Shown piece by piece: positions 7,995-15,691 of a stretch of DNA of 36,843 nucleotides (its first letter is position 1; each line of letters starts with the position of its first letter). The stretch is taken from the NCBI GenBank assembly GCA_937921595.1, contig CAKZTD010000040.1, forward strand, positions 1 through 36,843, given 5' to 3'. Made by a program: the position numbers and the translations under genes. The notes under the pieces are model-generated. The model did not search any database. It saw only the letters and a program-made list of their open reading frames with translations, and was not told where the DNA came from. Source of the stretch: an uncultured Saprospiraceae bacterium (lineage in GTDB: Bacteria > Bacteroidota > Bacteroidia > Chitinophagales > Saprospiraceae).

Positions 7995-9545
7995 TTATTT
8001 TTTTACAATCCGCATCGTTTTTACAGCATTTCCAGCTTGAACTCTAGCGAAATAAACTCCAGCGGCTAAACCATGCGTCTCCACAAAAACTTTATGATCA
8101 CCAGCAGATAAATTCTGATTAGATATATTTTTTACAAGCTTTCCAACAACATCATATAAATCGATACTTACTTTTTCTTTTTCTAAAATAGAAAAACTCA
8201 AATTGAAATTATTATCGAAAGGATTTGGAAAAGCCTTAGCATCTACGACTGGATTGATCTCTTTAGTATTTGTCGAAGCACACTCACCAATAACCGGGAC
8301 ATATTGGAAAGTCCCATTCAGTAGCGTTGTTACATCTGATTCTTCTACTTCGAACCAATCCATCAGTACTGAACCATAGACTGATCTGAAATCATATTGC
8401 ATGGCAACACCTTCTTCTGGATCTACATTTGTACCTATCTGTGGATTATCACCAATGATGTTTTGGCCAAGACAAGATCCAAAAAAGATCATAGGAGCGG
8501 CAGATCCATGATCGGTTCCAAGTCCAGCATTAGAAATTATTTTTCTTCCAAACTCAGAAAAAGTCATTCCTAGAACTCGATCCTGAACACCTAATAATTT
8601 AAGGTCTTCTTGGAAAGCATAAATCGCATCAGATAATCTGCCTAAAAGCGTTGCATGCCAACCTTGGGTCACATCAGAACCATCTACCTGATCTGCATGA
8701 GTATCAAAACCTCCAAGTTTGAGCACATAGATTTTTGTTTGTAAACCACCAGAAATCATTTTCGCAACGACCTTCAATTGATCAGCTAGACTAGAATTAG
8801 GATATAAATCTTCATTAGAATTTCCAGCGTCAACAGCTTCAACTACTCGACCTCCATAATCATTTGCTTGTTTATAAGTCTCAACCAAGAAATCTAATTC
8901 TTCCCCATAGCAATCATTAGGTAATGGAGCTTCGATACCAATATTAAGACCACCAATATCATTAGGATTTAAAATGGCCATACTGAAATTTGACTCAGCT
9001 CCCTGACAGGTGCCAGAGATTGATGATCCCATTGTTATTGCAAAAGGATCAGGGCAATCTGTATTTGGATAACCTTCTGGATAGTTTGCAAATTGACTAT
9101 CGAGGTATCGGCCCATCCAACCTGTAGACAGATATTCATCAGCTGCAGAAGCTGTTTTCCATATATCTTCTGAACGGAAGTGAGATCTGTTTTGATTAGG
9201 GTATCCGACTCCTTGAACAACAGACAGGTTGCCATTGTCATACATGTTTTTAATCCCAGTCATCGCCGGATGTAATCCAATATTATCCGTTATGCTCAAA
9301 AGTTGGTTTTGCGGAATGATAACCGCTGGACGAGCATTAGCCAGATTATCATAAGCGTCTAAAGGGATAAATGTATTTAGTCCATCGTTTCCACCAGCTA
9401 GATCAATCAGCACTAATACTTTGTCACTATCTCCATTGACCATGCTTGCCATTCTTTTTGAAGACATCGCATTTAAGCTAAAACCTCCAAACAATGTTGG
9501 TAGAGAAAACACAGCGGATTTTTTTATAAAAGATCTTCTTTTCAT
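7995..9545 (-). CDS. DUF1501 family exported protein with T9SS C-terminal sorting domain
   Basis: A 516-residue protein from ATG 9545; an upstream in-frame start at 9566 would add seven basic residues. The N-terminus MKRRSFIKKSAVFSLPTLFG has a twin-arginine-like pair before a hydrophobic core, so Tat export is likely. The DUF1501 body, an alkaline-phosphatase/sulfatase-like fold, shows LVLIDLAGGNDGLNTFIP, FGRKIISNAGLGTDHGSAAP and GGFDTHADQ, the usual metal-site-like Asp and His motifs. The last ~75 residues are a type A T9SS sorting domain: AFPNPFDNNFNLSF, then SIDLYDVVGKLV and GLAAGVYFARV, ending in a Lys pair. It is therefore expected on the cell surface or released. The upstream DUF1800 gene ends 45 bases before it; the two families occur together widely, but their biochemical role is unknown. 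Confidence 0.9.
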   Translation of the reverse strand: MKRRSFIKKSAVFSLPTLFGGFSLNAMSSKRMASMVNGDSDKVLVLIDLAGGNDGLNTFIPLDAYDNLANARPAVIIPQNQLLSITDNIGLHPAMTGIKNMYDNGNLSVVQGVGYPNQNRSHFRSEDIWKTASAADEYLSTGWMGRYLDSQFANYPEGYPNTDCPDPFAITMGSSISGTCQGAESNFSMAILNPNDIGGLNIGIEAPLPNDCYGEELDFLVETYKQANDYGGRVVEAVDAGNSNEDLYPNSSLADQLKVVAKMISGGLQTKIYVLKLGGFDTHADQVDGSDVTQGWHATLLGRLSDAIYAFQEDLKLLGVQDRVLGMTFSEFGRKIISNAGLGTDHGSAAPMIFFGSCLGQNIIGDNPQIGTNVDPEEGVAMQYDFRSVYGSVLMDWFEVEESDVTTLLNGTFQYVPVIGECASTNTKEINPVVDAKAFPNPFDNNFNLSFSILEKEKVSIDLYDVVGKLVKNISNQNLSAGDHKVFVETHGLAAGVYFARVQAGNAVKTMRIVKK

Positions 9546-9590
9546 TTTTTTAATTTTAAAGTGCAATTTTAAAAATGCTTACACTACTGC

Positions 9591-11156
9591 TTAGCTTAAT
9601 TGGAATTCCGGAACATTCATCATGACCATAAAGAGGTTGAATAATTTATTTTCAACAGCCGTTCGCTTATCTTCATTATCTGGATCAGATAGATAATCAT
9701 CGTATTCAACAGTCCATTCAAAGTCAGGTAATCCCGGAATGAGTGCAGCTTTAAAAAAGTCTTTTTGCTCATCATTCATTGGGCGTGGAAAAACGATTTG
9801 ACAGATCTCATCAATCAATTCATTTGGATTCGATGGATCTTCCAATGTTGCTATAAACTCAATGAAATTATATCCCTGAGTTTCTGGAGAAACATATTGA
9901 GTCAACCATTTAATATCTCTTGCCATTCTTTTTCTTAAGGCAAGAGTTGCCGAATTGATCCAGTCTCTGTAATAGACCGGTGCTTGATGGTAAGCTCGCC
10001 ATCCTGCTACACCAGGTACTCTGAATATTGCCATTCCAAGTTCTTCAAATCTCCAATACCAAGCCACCCAAATTTCATATTCTGTATAAAGTTCGGTTGC
10101 TGCCGGAACTCGAAAAGTATTATAAGCAGAGAAGAAAAAATCTAAAGTATTTTTGATCATACATCCTTGTATCGCAGTACTATAAAAATGCTCACTTTTT
10201 AGAAGTGCTTCGAGTGCTGGCTGGATATTATAATTATTATCAATCAGGACCTGAGCCATAGGCTCTATGATTTCAAGTTCTATCGTGTCATTGATATCAT
10301 AGTGAACAAACCAAATGTATAGGCGTCGACAAATATGTCGAGCGACTTCATCTTTTTGAAAAATGATATCGATGACATTGGCATATTCTTGATCGCCAGC
10401 ATTTGGAATCGTTTGATTGTCAAAACGATAAGATAATTGCTTTGTGCTTGTGTCATGGATGCTACCCCAAGGTTCGAAAGCTGCCGGTTCATTGGTATCC
10501 GTCCATGCTATCCACCCTGTTAATGCTTTTGCAATTTCTGCAATATCTTGCTCCGTATAATTGGTGTAATCGCCAGGAGCTACGAGTGGCCCTTTTCCAA
10601 TAGTGAACAACTCCAGCAATTCCCTTGCATAATTTTCATTAGGTTGATCTGCAAAATTGGAAGTACCGTTTAAATAGATCAACATGGATTTGTCGATCGT
10701 AATTTTTTTGGTCAACTCCTTAAAATCACCTAAAGCATAATCTCTGAGTAAATTAAGGTAAGCCCAATTGGCATTAGCCGCACCAGCTTCAGAAATAACG
10801 AAGTGATTATGCCAAAAGAGGGTCATCTTTTCCATGATCGATTGCTGATCTCTATTCATTTGCATAAACCACCAGGCCCAAAGGGTTTTTGCCCGAGCAA
10901 AATAAATTCCGGTAACATTGCCATCTAGGTTTTTATCCGTCCAAGTTTCGCCAACCGTAGCGGCCGGATCATCATAGAAATCATAATAAACTGGTGGTTC
11001 GGGCGTAGCAGGCGGTGTCATCAGCGTAGCGATGGTACCGTCTAGTCCTTCGTCGACTGCTTGTAGAATTCGTTCTTTAGTAGGGCCGAATACCGTTCGG
11101 CGGAGCAAATGTGCTGCTTGATCAAAGGTCCACGGACCAGTGTAGGGTGCGAACAT
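9591..11156 (-). CDS. DUF1800 family protein
   Basis: A 521-residue protein. The ATG at 11156 (MFAPYTGPWTFDQAAHLLRR) is preferred over an in-frame TTG at 11186. DUF1800 hallmarks are present: the N-terminal AAHLLRRTVFGPT, the MTLFWHNHFV motif, NENYARELLELFTIG with the following GDYTNYTEQDIAEIAKALTG, and VARHICRRLYIWFV. The C-terminal part has VPGVAGWRAYHQAP and ends in the usual LFNLFMVMMNVPEFQLS. No signal peptide or sorting domain is evident, unlike its DUF1501 partner. It is the first gene of a two-gene operon with DUF1501, ending at the hairpin near 7941. The family has no established activity; pairing suggests a joint surface-related function. Confidence 0.9.
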   Translation of the reverse strand: MFAPYTGPWTFDQAAHLLRRTVFGPTKERILQAVDEGLDGTIATLMTPPATPEPPVYYDFYDDPAATVGETWTDKNLDGNVTGIYFARAKTLWAWWFMQMNRDQQSIMEKMTLFWHNHFVISEAGAANANWAYLNLLRDYALGDFKELTKKITIDKSMLIYLNGTSNFADQPNENYARELLELFTIGKGPLVAPGDYTNYTEQDIAEIAKALTGWIAWTDTNEPAAFEPWGSIHDTSTKQLSYRFDNQTIPNAGDQEYANVIDIIFQKDEVARHICRRLYIWFVHYDINDTIELEIIEPMAQVLIDNNYNIQPALEALLKSEHFYSTAIQGCMIKNTLDFFFSAYNTFRVPAATELYTEYEIWVAWYWRFEELGMAIFRVPGVAGWRAYHQAPVYYRDWINSATLALRKRMARDIKWLTQYVSPETQGYNFIEFIATLEDPSNPNELIDEICQIVFPRPMNDEQKDFFKAALIPGLPDFEWTVEYDDYLSDPDNEDKRTAVENKLFNLFMVMMNVPEFQLS

Positions 11157-11484
11157 GCAATTAGTTTTTAGATGGAAGTTGTTCAAAAATGAATTGATGA
11201 ATTATTTGCAAGTCTTTGATTCCTATTTACTTCAGCTATTTTAATTTCCGTAGCTACGACTACGCAAAAGAAAATAAGCTTCGTTCTAGAAATCAAGCAC
11301 TTCCAATTATTTTTAGAACACATTCTTGAACAACTTCGTATTGTTGATGTGGAGTCGATATAAAAATAAACTATAATATGGAAGAAGTACAAAATTTAAG
11401 CCTCTTTTCTTTAAGAACGGATAGAATATGTGAGTTAGTGTGACATTGATTGCTATAAAGGCTACTGTTACGGTGTCTTTATTG
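11157..11484. other. Gene-free region upstream of DUF1800
   Basis: About 330 bases separate the DUF1800 start from the methyltransferase stop. It should carry the promoter of the DUF1800-DUF1501 operon on the minus strand. I saw no exact TAnnTTTG box and no convincing small gene; a 69-codon open frame here looks like chance. Confidence 0.5.
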
Positions 11485-12120
11485 TTAGAAAGATGAGCTA
11501 TTGGAAAAAACTAAGGTTAATATCCTGGGAATATTATTTCGATCGTTATCATCAAAATGTTCTTGTAAATCTTCGAGGTGGAAATTATGCTTTTTAGCAG
11601 CATTAATAAAGTCTGAAGTATGATGTGTAAAACATTCCAAGACTTGAGTGCCTTGTGCTGTTTCGAATCTCGCTTTACTTCCGCTGTATTGTTTTATCGG
11701 ATGAAGTTCACCTATATATATACTACCTTCTTTTTTTATGGTTTTAGAAATTTGATGAAAAATATGATCTAGGTTTTCGATATGTTCTAAAACCAAACTA
11801 AAGGTGATGAGATCAAAAGTACTTGTTCCGAGATTCCATTCGTCATTGATATCTGCTTGTTGAAACTCAACGGCATCCGAAGTGATTTTCTCTTTAGCTT
11901 TAGCTAACATCTCTTCTGAAAAATCTACTGCTTTTACTTTTTGAGATTTACTCAATAAGTAATGGGTGTTTTTACCAGTCCCACAACCAATCTCTAAGCA
12001 ATGTTCAAAATCTAATTTTTCCAAAATTGCTTTTAATGCCTGAGCTTCTAAGTCTCTGGTTTTATTAAGATTAGTATCGTAATGTTTTGACCAATCATTA
12101 TAAGCTGTTCTGGTATCCAT
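11485..12120 (-). CDS. Class I SAM-dependent methyltransferase
   Basis: A 211-residue Rossmann-fold methyltransferase from ATG 12120; the alternative TTG at 12138 adds six residues. Motif I, LEIGCGTGK (residues 42-50), is the SAM-binding glycine loop. AVDFSEEMLAKAKEK (about 64-78) follows with the acidic residue that contacts the ribose. Motif II-III are represented by VEFQQADINDEW and FDLITFSLVLEHI, and the post-III segment by KEGSIYIGELHP. The order and length fit ubiquinone/menaquinone-like or generic small-molecule methyltransferases (Methyltransf_11/25). The substrate is unknown. It is transcribed divergently from the outer-membrane protein at 12554 and has no obvious operon partner. Confidence 0.88.
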   Translation of the reverse strand: MDTRTAYNDWSKHYDTNLNKTRDLEAQALKAILEKLDFEHCLEIGCGTGKNTHYLLSKSQKVKAVDFSEEMLAKAKEKITSDAVEFQQADINDEWNLGTSTFDLITFSLVLEHIENLDHIFHQISKTIKKEGSIYIGELHPIKQYSGSKARFETAQGTQVLECFTHHTSDFINAAKKHNFHLEDLQEHFDDNDRNNIPRILTLVFSNSSSF

Positions 12121-12553
12121 GACATATAGGTTTGACAATAAAGATATCGATATACAATCTATTTTTCAAACCATCAGATACAAGGGGCAGTATGTCTTTT
12201 AATTAAACCTCAAATCTTTTTTGATAGAAAAAACGAGAAATATTAAAATAATACTATTAAAATTTCATAGCCTTTTTAACACCTGTAAAGGATTTTTGAG
12301 GAAAGGATTTTTAAAAATAACAAAATAAAAACTAGTGTAAGTATTTGATAATAAGTGTGTTGTATAATGTTTGGTGAGTTTGATTTTGGTAACCCTTCTT
12401 AACATTTTCTTATTATTTACCGGATTAAACCCTTGTAGGGGAAAACGATCAAAACCACCATCTAGCTAAAGAATCGAATGGTGATTTAAAATAACTGCCA
12501 TTTGATATTAGAAAATAATTAGAAAAATTGTTCAAAATTTAAACCCGTAAGTT
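12121..12553. promoter_or_regulatory. Divergent intergenic region with promoter-like TTAAC/TGTAA motifs
   Basis: This gene-free stretch lies between the methyltransferase (minus) and the outer-membrane protein (plus). Two related motifs face the plus-strand gene: TTAACACCTGTAAAGG at 12276-12291 and TTAAACCCTTGTAGGGG at 12425-12441. The second resembles TTAAACCATGTAAGGG at 21345, upstream of another exported protein. They may be binding sites for an alternative sigma factor or regulator. No small gene was found. Confidence 0.4.
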
Positions 12554-13300
12554 ATGAAATCATTAATTGCAATCTTATCACTGATCTGTACATTTAGCGT
12601 TCTTCAATTGAATGCACAAACGAATTCATTTTACATTGGCGCAAGAGCTGGAGGTAATACTTCTGAATTTAAATTTACAGAAGATTTAAAAGAACTATAT
12701 CCAAATTCAAACACTGTCATGGGACTTAATGGTGGTGTAGATATGGGATTGAAATTAAGCAACTGGACATTGAGTACTGGTTTGCACTACATGCAAAAAG
12801 GAGCAGAGTATCAAACAGATAATTTTGATGAAAACGGTACGACCGCATATTTTACAGGAAGAGAAAAACTACACTTTTTAAGTATTCCTGTTTTAGTAGG
12901 ATACAAACAAAATTTGACAGAGAATATTGGTTGGTCTTTAGCGATAGGTCCTTCGTTTAACTTTGGAGTTGCCGGAAAGATTGATGAAACAACTGAGTAT
13001 TTTGGATCAGATGATGTTGACTTACAAAACTATAAAGTTGCTTTCGGAGAAGGAGTAAATGACGATTACAAATCTACTCAAGTAGACTTCCAAATTAGCC
13101 CTGGTTTGTTTATCGAATTGAATGAGAAAAGTAAAATCAATTTCAATGTTACCTGGGATCTTGGAACGAGTGATATGTTCTCTGAGCGATACAAAAAAGC
13201 GAATGATTTCTTCAGTACTAACAAAGGTACTCAAGCACACCGCTCAACTGTATTCAGCGTAGGATATGAATACCACTTCAATTTTGAAGATAAGTATTAG
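12554..13300 (+). CDS. Outer-membrane beta-barrel protein (PorT-like family)
   Basis: A 248-residue protein with a clear signal peptide (MKSLIAILSLICTFSVLQLN, cleavage likely after NAQ). The mature part alternates amphipathic strands and turns typical of small outer-membrane barrels of the PorT/OMP_b-brl_2 group: SFYIGARAGGNTSEFKF, GGVDMGLKLSNWTLSTGLHY, FLSIPVLVGYKQNL and WSLAIGPSFNFGVAG. It ends in a strand with aromatic residues (FSVGYEYHFNFEDKY). It presumably sits in the outer membrane. It is the first plus-strand gene ahead of the zinc-ribbon and motor-like genes, separated from them by 128 bases that contain a long hairpin. It may therefore be independently transcribed. Its specific role is unknown; a link to the motor-like pair is only contextual. 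Confidence 0.82.
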   Translation: MKSLIAILSLICTFSVLQLNAQTNSFYIGARAGGNTSEFKFTEDLKELYPNSNTVMGLNGGVDMGLKLSNWTLSTGLHYMQKGAEYQTDNFDENGTTAYFTGREKLHFLSIPVLVGYKQNLTENIGWSLAIGPSFNFGVAGKIDETTEYFGSDDVDLQNYKVAFGEGVNDDYKSTQVDFQISPGLFIELNEKSKINFNVTWDLGTSDMFSERYKKANDFFSTNKGTQAHRSTVFSVGYEYHFNFEDKY

Positions 13301-13318
13301 ATAAGTTAGCAAGTCATT

Positions 13319-13375
13319 AAGTTAGTAAGTTAGCAAGTCGATGAAAATTTTGATCCTTTGCTAACTTATTAACTT
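13319..13375 (+). terminator. 18-bp stem hairpin after the outer-membrane protein gene
   Basis: Arms 13319-13336 and 13358-13375 pair with one G-U and enclose a 21-base loop. The arm is itself internally repeated (AAGTTAGTAAGTTAGCAA). No long T-run follows, so it may be a weak terminator or an intergenic palindromic element. Confidence 0.55.
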
Positions 13376-13428
13376 GATCCCTTCAACAAGCGCAGTTCAC
13401 CAACATTAGAACACCATAAATTTTTAGT

Positions 13429-13698
13429 ATGAAAACCTGCAATAATTGTAATACGGTAAATGAAGTCCATCTTTCCAGATGTGTGACTTGTAACATGGAA
13501 GGAAATTTTACCCTTCATGCCGTAGCAACAGAGGCTTTGCCGATAGTAGAAGAGGAAGCGGATAAGTTACATTGTTCGAATTGTGGAAGTAAAGAATCAG
13601 TAGAATTGAGCAAATGCTCACAATGTCGTTTTCCTTTGACTTTAGTCTCAGCGAAACCTATTTCAAAATTAGCACATCTAAACCGAAAGGTAGGATAG
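13429..13698 (+). CDS. Small double zinc-ribbon protein
   Basis: An 89-residue protein with two tandem four-cysteine modules of identical spacing: C4-x2-C7-x10-C18-x2-C21 and C49-x2-C52-x10-C63-x2-C66. Each module also shares the internal pattern V-x-L-S-[RK]-C, so the protein looks like an internal duplication of a rubredoxin-type zinc ribbon. There is no signal peptide, so a cytoplasmic location is likely. Its stop lies 38 bases before the ExbD/MotB-like gene on the same strand, which suggests co-transcription with the motor genes. Zinc ribbons of this kind bind proteins or nucleic acids; no specific function can be assigned. Its presence beside a motor pair is unusual and could mean an adaptor or regulator. 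Confidence 0.75.
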   Translation: MKTCNNCNTVNEVHLSRCVTCNMEGNFTLHAVATEALPIVEEEADKLHCSNCGSKESVELSKCSQCRFPLTLVSAKPISKLAHLNRKVG

Positions 13699-13736
13699 AA
13701 TTAAGAAGCTAATTGTAAACCATTAAAAATAAAACA

Positions 13737-14702
13737 ATGTCAAGAAGAACACAACAACTTTTCAGTTTGTCCTTATTGGATTTGCTGACGAGTGCCCTTG
13801 GAGCAGTGATCTTCCTTTTTATCATAACACCGAAAGGAGGAGCTTCAGCTTCAATGGATCGACAAGCGATGGTCTATTTTGATACCACGCTAATGAAAAT
13901 ACATGGAGACCTTCCTGATAGTTTATTAGGAAAGTTATCTGGAGATACGATGCAGGTTGTACTGATGGCTTATCAGGAAGATCCGCAAGCGGAAGAATTG
14001 GTAAGAGCCGAAGCAAAAAAACGAGCAGCAGAAAGAGCAAAGGCTAGAGCAGAAGCTAAAACGAAGGATGAAGAACGAGCGAAGGAAGCAGCATTAGCAA
14101 AAGCAAAAAGGAGTCAGGCGGCAAATAAAAAGCCAGCACCGACACCGAAACCAAAGCCGACACCAACGACGAAACCGACACCGAAACCTGAAGTAAAACC
14201 AACACCGACAAAACCAAAACCAACTCCGAAGCCGAAGCCAGCAACTTCGAAACCGAGTTATACGGGGAGTGGTCCATCGGTTCCAGCGAATCTCTCAATC
14301 GAGGTAAACTGGAGAGACAAAGGAGACAATATTGATCTCTTTGTATGTAAGGATGGAGATTGTGTTTACGGTGGTCGTAAGAAAAATAAAAAGATCGGAA
14401 ACTGGGATAGTGGAAAGTCACGAAACCGGATTTTCGGAAATGACCTAAGAACGAATCAGGAAGCTGTTCGTCAATTTGATGAAATTATTCCTGGGGAGTA
14501 TCAAATCTATGCTCAACTGAAAAGTAGTAAAGAAAACCGAAATTCAGTCGTGATCAATGGGTTGATTTATACTAAAGATCCGGAGTCGCTAAAAGAGCGT
14601 GGAGAAGGTTTTGAAAGAACGATTGAATTGGGCAAAGGCCGAATATTAATCGCAACGATTATCCTAGAAGCGGACGGGACTTATCGGATGAAGAAACCTT
14701 AA
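13737..14702 (+). CDS. ExbD/MotB-like single-TM protein with TonB-like Pro/Lys spacer and C-terminal beta domain
   Basis: A 321-residue protein with four visible parts. First, an N-terminal transmembrane helix at about 10-31, LSLLDLLTSALGAVIFLFII, preceded by basic residues and carrying an Asp (D15) at its cytoplasmic side. This matches the D-[LF]-[LM]-T-x-A pattern of MotB/ZorB-type and ExbD-type stator subunits. Second, an Ala/Lys/Glu/Arg-rich helical stretch at about 85-130, probably coiled coil. Third, a Pro/Lys/Thr repeat spacer at about 130-175, very like TonB's periplasmic region. Fourth, a beta-rich C-terminal domain from about 188, beginning SIEVNWRDKGDNIDLFV, resembling the DUF2135/YfaP-type 'W-x-x-x-x-D-[IV]-D-L' start (tentative). 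No OmpA-like peptidoglycan-binding domain is present. The MotA/TolQ/ExbB homologue follows at 14837. I infer a force-transmitting subunit. Confidence 0.7.
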   Translation: MSRRTQQLFSLSLLDLLTSALGAVIFLFIITPKGGASASMDRQAMVYFDTTLMKIHGDLPDSLLGKLSGDTMQVVLMAYQEDPQAEELVRAEAKKRAAERAKARAEAKTKDEERAKEAALAKAKRSQAANKKPAPTPKPKPTPTTKPTPKPEVKPTPTKPKPTPKPKPATSKPSYTGSGPSVPANLSIEVNWRDKGDNIDLFVCKDGDCVYGGRKKNKKIGNWDSGKSRNRIFGNDLRTNQEAVRQFDEIIPGEYQIYAQLKSSKENRNSVVINGLIYTKDPESLKERGEGFERTIELGKGRILIATIILEADGTYRMKKP

Positions 14703-14713
14703 GACAAATTTAT

Positions 14714-14763
14714 TAAGCTGTCAAGTAGTCAAGAGTTTTAGTTCTTGACCATTTGACGACTTA
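14714..14763 (+). repeat. Imperfect 22-bp hairpin between the two motor-like genes
   Basis: Arms 14714-14735 and 14742-14763 pair over 22 positions with about five mismatches or G-U pairs around a 6-base loop. It contains the GTCAAG/CTTGAC core also present in the hairpin at 15624. It sits between the motor-like genes without a following T-run, so it may process or attenuate rather than fully terminate. Confidence 0.55.
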
Positions 14764-14836
14764 GCCCTTAACCTCTTTGCTTTTTTATAAAAAGAAATGT
14801 GGTTATTAAATTACTCAACCATTAAAATAAAATATT

Positions 14837-15595
14837 ATGTTACATACAAAGCGTTTGCAAATCATCATAAGCATTGGAGCAGGACTTGGCCTGTGGTTAT
14901 TTTTAATCTTCGCAGCTAGTCTATGTGTAGACGGCTCAGGAATCCAACGATTTTTAGAACTTTTTGGAGGAAACTCTCAAGGATATATTCAAGCAAGTAT
15001 TTATGCTGTTTTTGTTTATAGTTATTTCGAATTATCTGGAAAACGTAAGCACATTAAGCAAGAGTTCAATGCTTTTAAATATGGATTACTTCCAGAGCAA
15101 GACCAATTGGTTTTGAATAGAGAAGAAGTAGCTCAGATCAAATTGAATACCATGCGTTTGGAGAAGGGTGGCCAGTTTTCTATGATCGGTGACTTTATCA
15201 AAAAAGCATGTACACAATACCGTAATGAGCAGAATGTTGGAGAGACTTTACAAGTATTCAACACACAAGTAAACAACAGTAAAGAAGAAATGGAAAGTGA
15301 TCTGGAAGTGGTTCGGTATTTATTAGGAGCGATTATTTCGCTAGGATTTATCGGTACATTGCTTGGTTTATCTTCTTCGATCGGGATGGCTCACTTAGCT
15401 AAAACGGCGGAAGGAATGCCTCAGATTACTCAGAGTCTTAATGTTGCTTTTGATACGACTTTGGTCGCTTTATTAGCAGGCTTGATTTTGAATTTTTTCT
15501 ATCACAGATACCTCAAAGAGATGGATACCTTTTATTCAAGGTCTAAGTCTTATATCATTAATAATTTGATTAGTCGGATTTATCATACGGCTTAA
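14837..15595 (+). CDS. MotA/TolQ/ExbB-family proton-channel homologue
   Basis: A 252-residue membrane protein. Predicted helices are TM1 (IIISIGAGLGLWLFLIFAAS) and TM2 (YIQASIYAVFVYSYF), then a long cytoplasmic helical section (about 68-155), TM3 (LLGAIISLGFIGTLLGLSSS) and TM4 (FDTTLVALLAGLILNFFYHR). TM3's GFIGTLLGL and TM4's AFDTTLVALLAGL are the signature segments of the MotA/TolQ/ExbB channel family, the pentameric half of 5:2 ion-driven motors. The family is used by flagella, TonB and Tol systems, gliding (GldL is distinct) and Zorya defence. It directly follows the ExbD/MotB-like gene, which supplies the expected partner. Order here is partner first, channel second. The gene ends at a strong terminator at 15624, so the unit closes here. 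Confidence 0.82.
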   Translation: MLHTKRLQIIISIGAGLGLWLFLIFAASLCVDGSGIQRFLELFGGNSQGYIQASIYAVFVYSYFELSGKRKHIKQEFNAFKYGLLPEQDQLVLNREEVAQIKLNTMRLEKGGQFSMIGDFIKKACTQYRNEQNVGETLQVFNTQVNNSKEEMESDLEVVRYLLGAIISLGFIGTLLGLSSSIGMAHLAKTAEGMPQITQSLNVAFDTTLVALLAGLILNFFYHRYLKEMDTFYSRSKSYIINNLISRIYHTA

Positions 15596-15623
15596 TAAGT
15601 AGTTAAGTTAATGAATTACCAAG

Positions 15624-15664
15624 TGGTCAAGGAGCCAAGAGCTTCTTGACCATTTGTTTTATTT
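15624..15664 (+). terminator. Intrinsic terminator of the motor-like cluster
   Basis: A 12-bp stem (15624-15635 with 15641-15652, one G-U) with loop CAAGA is followed by TTTGTTTTATTTG. It lies 28 bases after the MotA-like stop and may also serve the convergent histidine kinase gene. Confidence 0.85.
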
Positions 15665-15691
15665 GACCAATTAAAAGCTTGTTTTTTTGTT

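Noticed and set aside
11183-11392. 69-codon minus-strand frame upstream of DUF1800
   Set aside because: Composition is rich in Ser, Ile and Lys without domain or signal features, and it overlaps the likely promoter of DUF1800.
14056-14421. 121-codon minus-strand frame rich in Ser, Val and Leu
   Set aside because: It is the antisense shadow of the Pro/Lys-rich spacer of the ExbD/MotB-like gene; the repeated codons keep the opposite frame open.
13737-15595. Zorya phage-defence system (ZorA/ZorB-like genes)
   Set aside because: The channel pair is similar in type, but no ZorC, ZorD helicase or ZorE nuclease is present, and the MotB-like protein lacks an OmpA-type peptidoglycan-binding domain.
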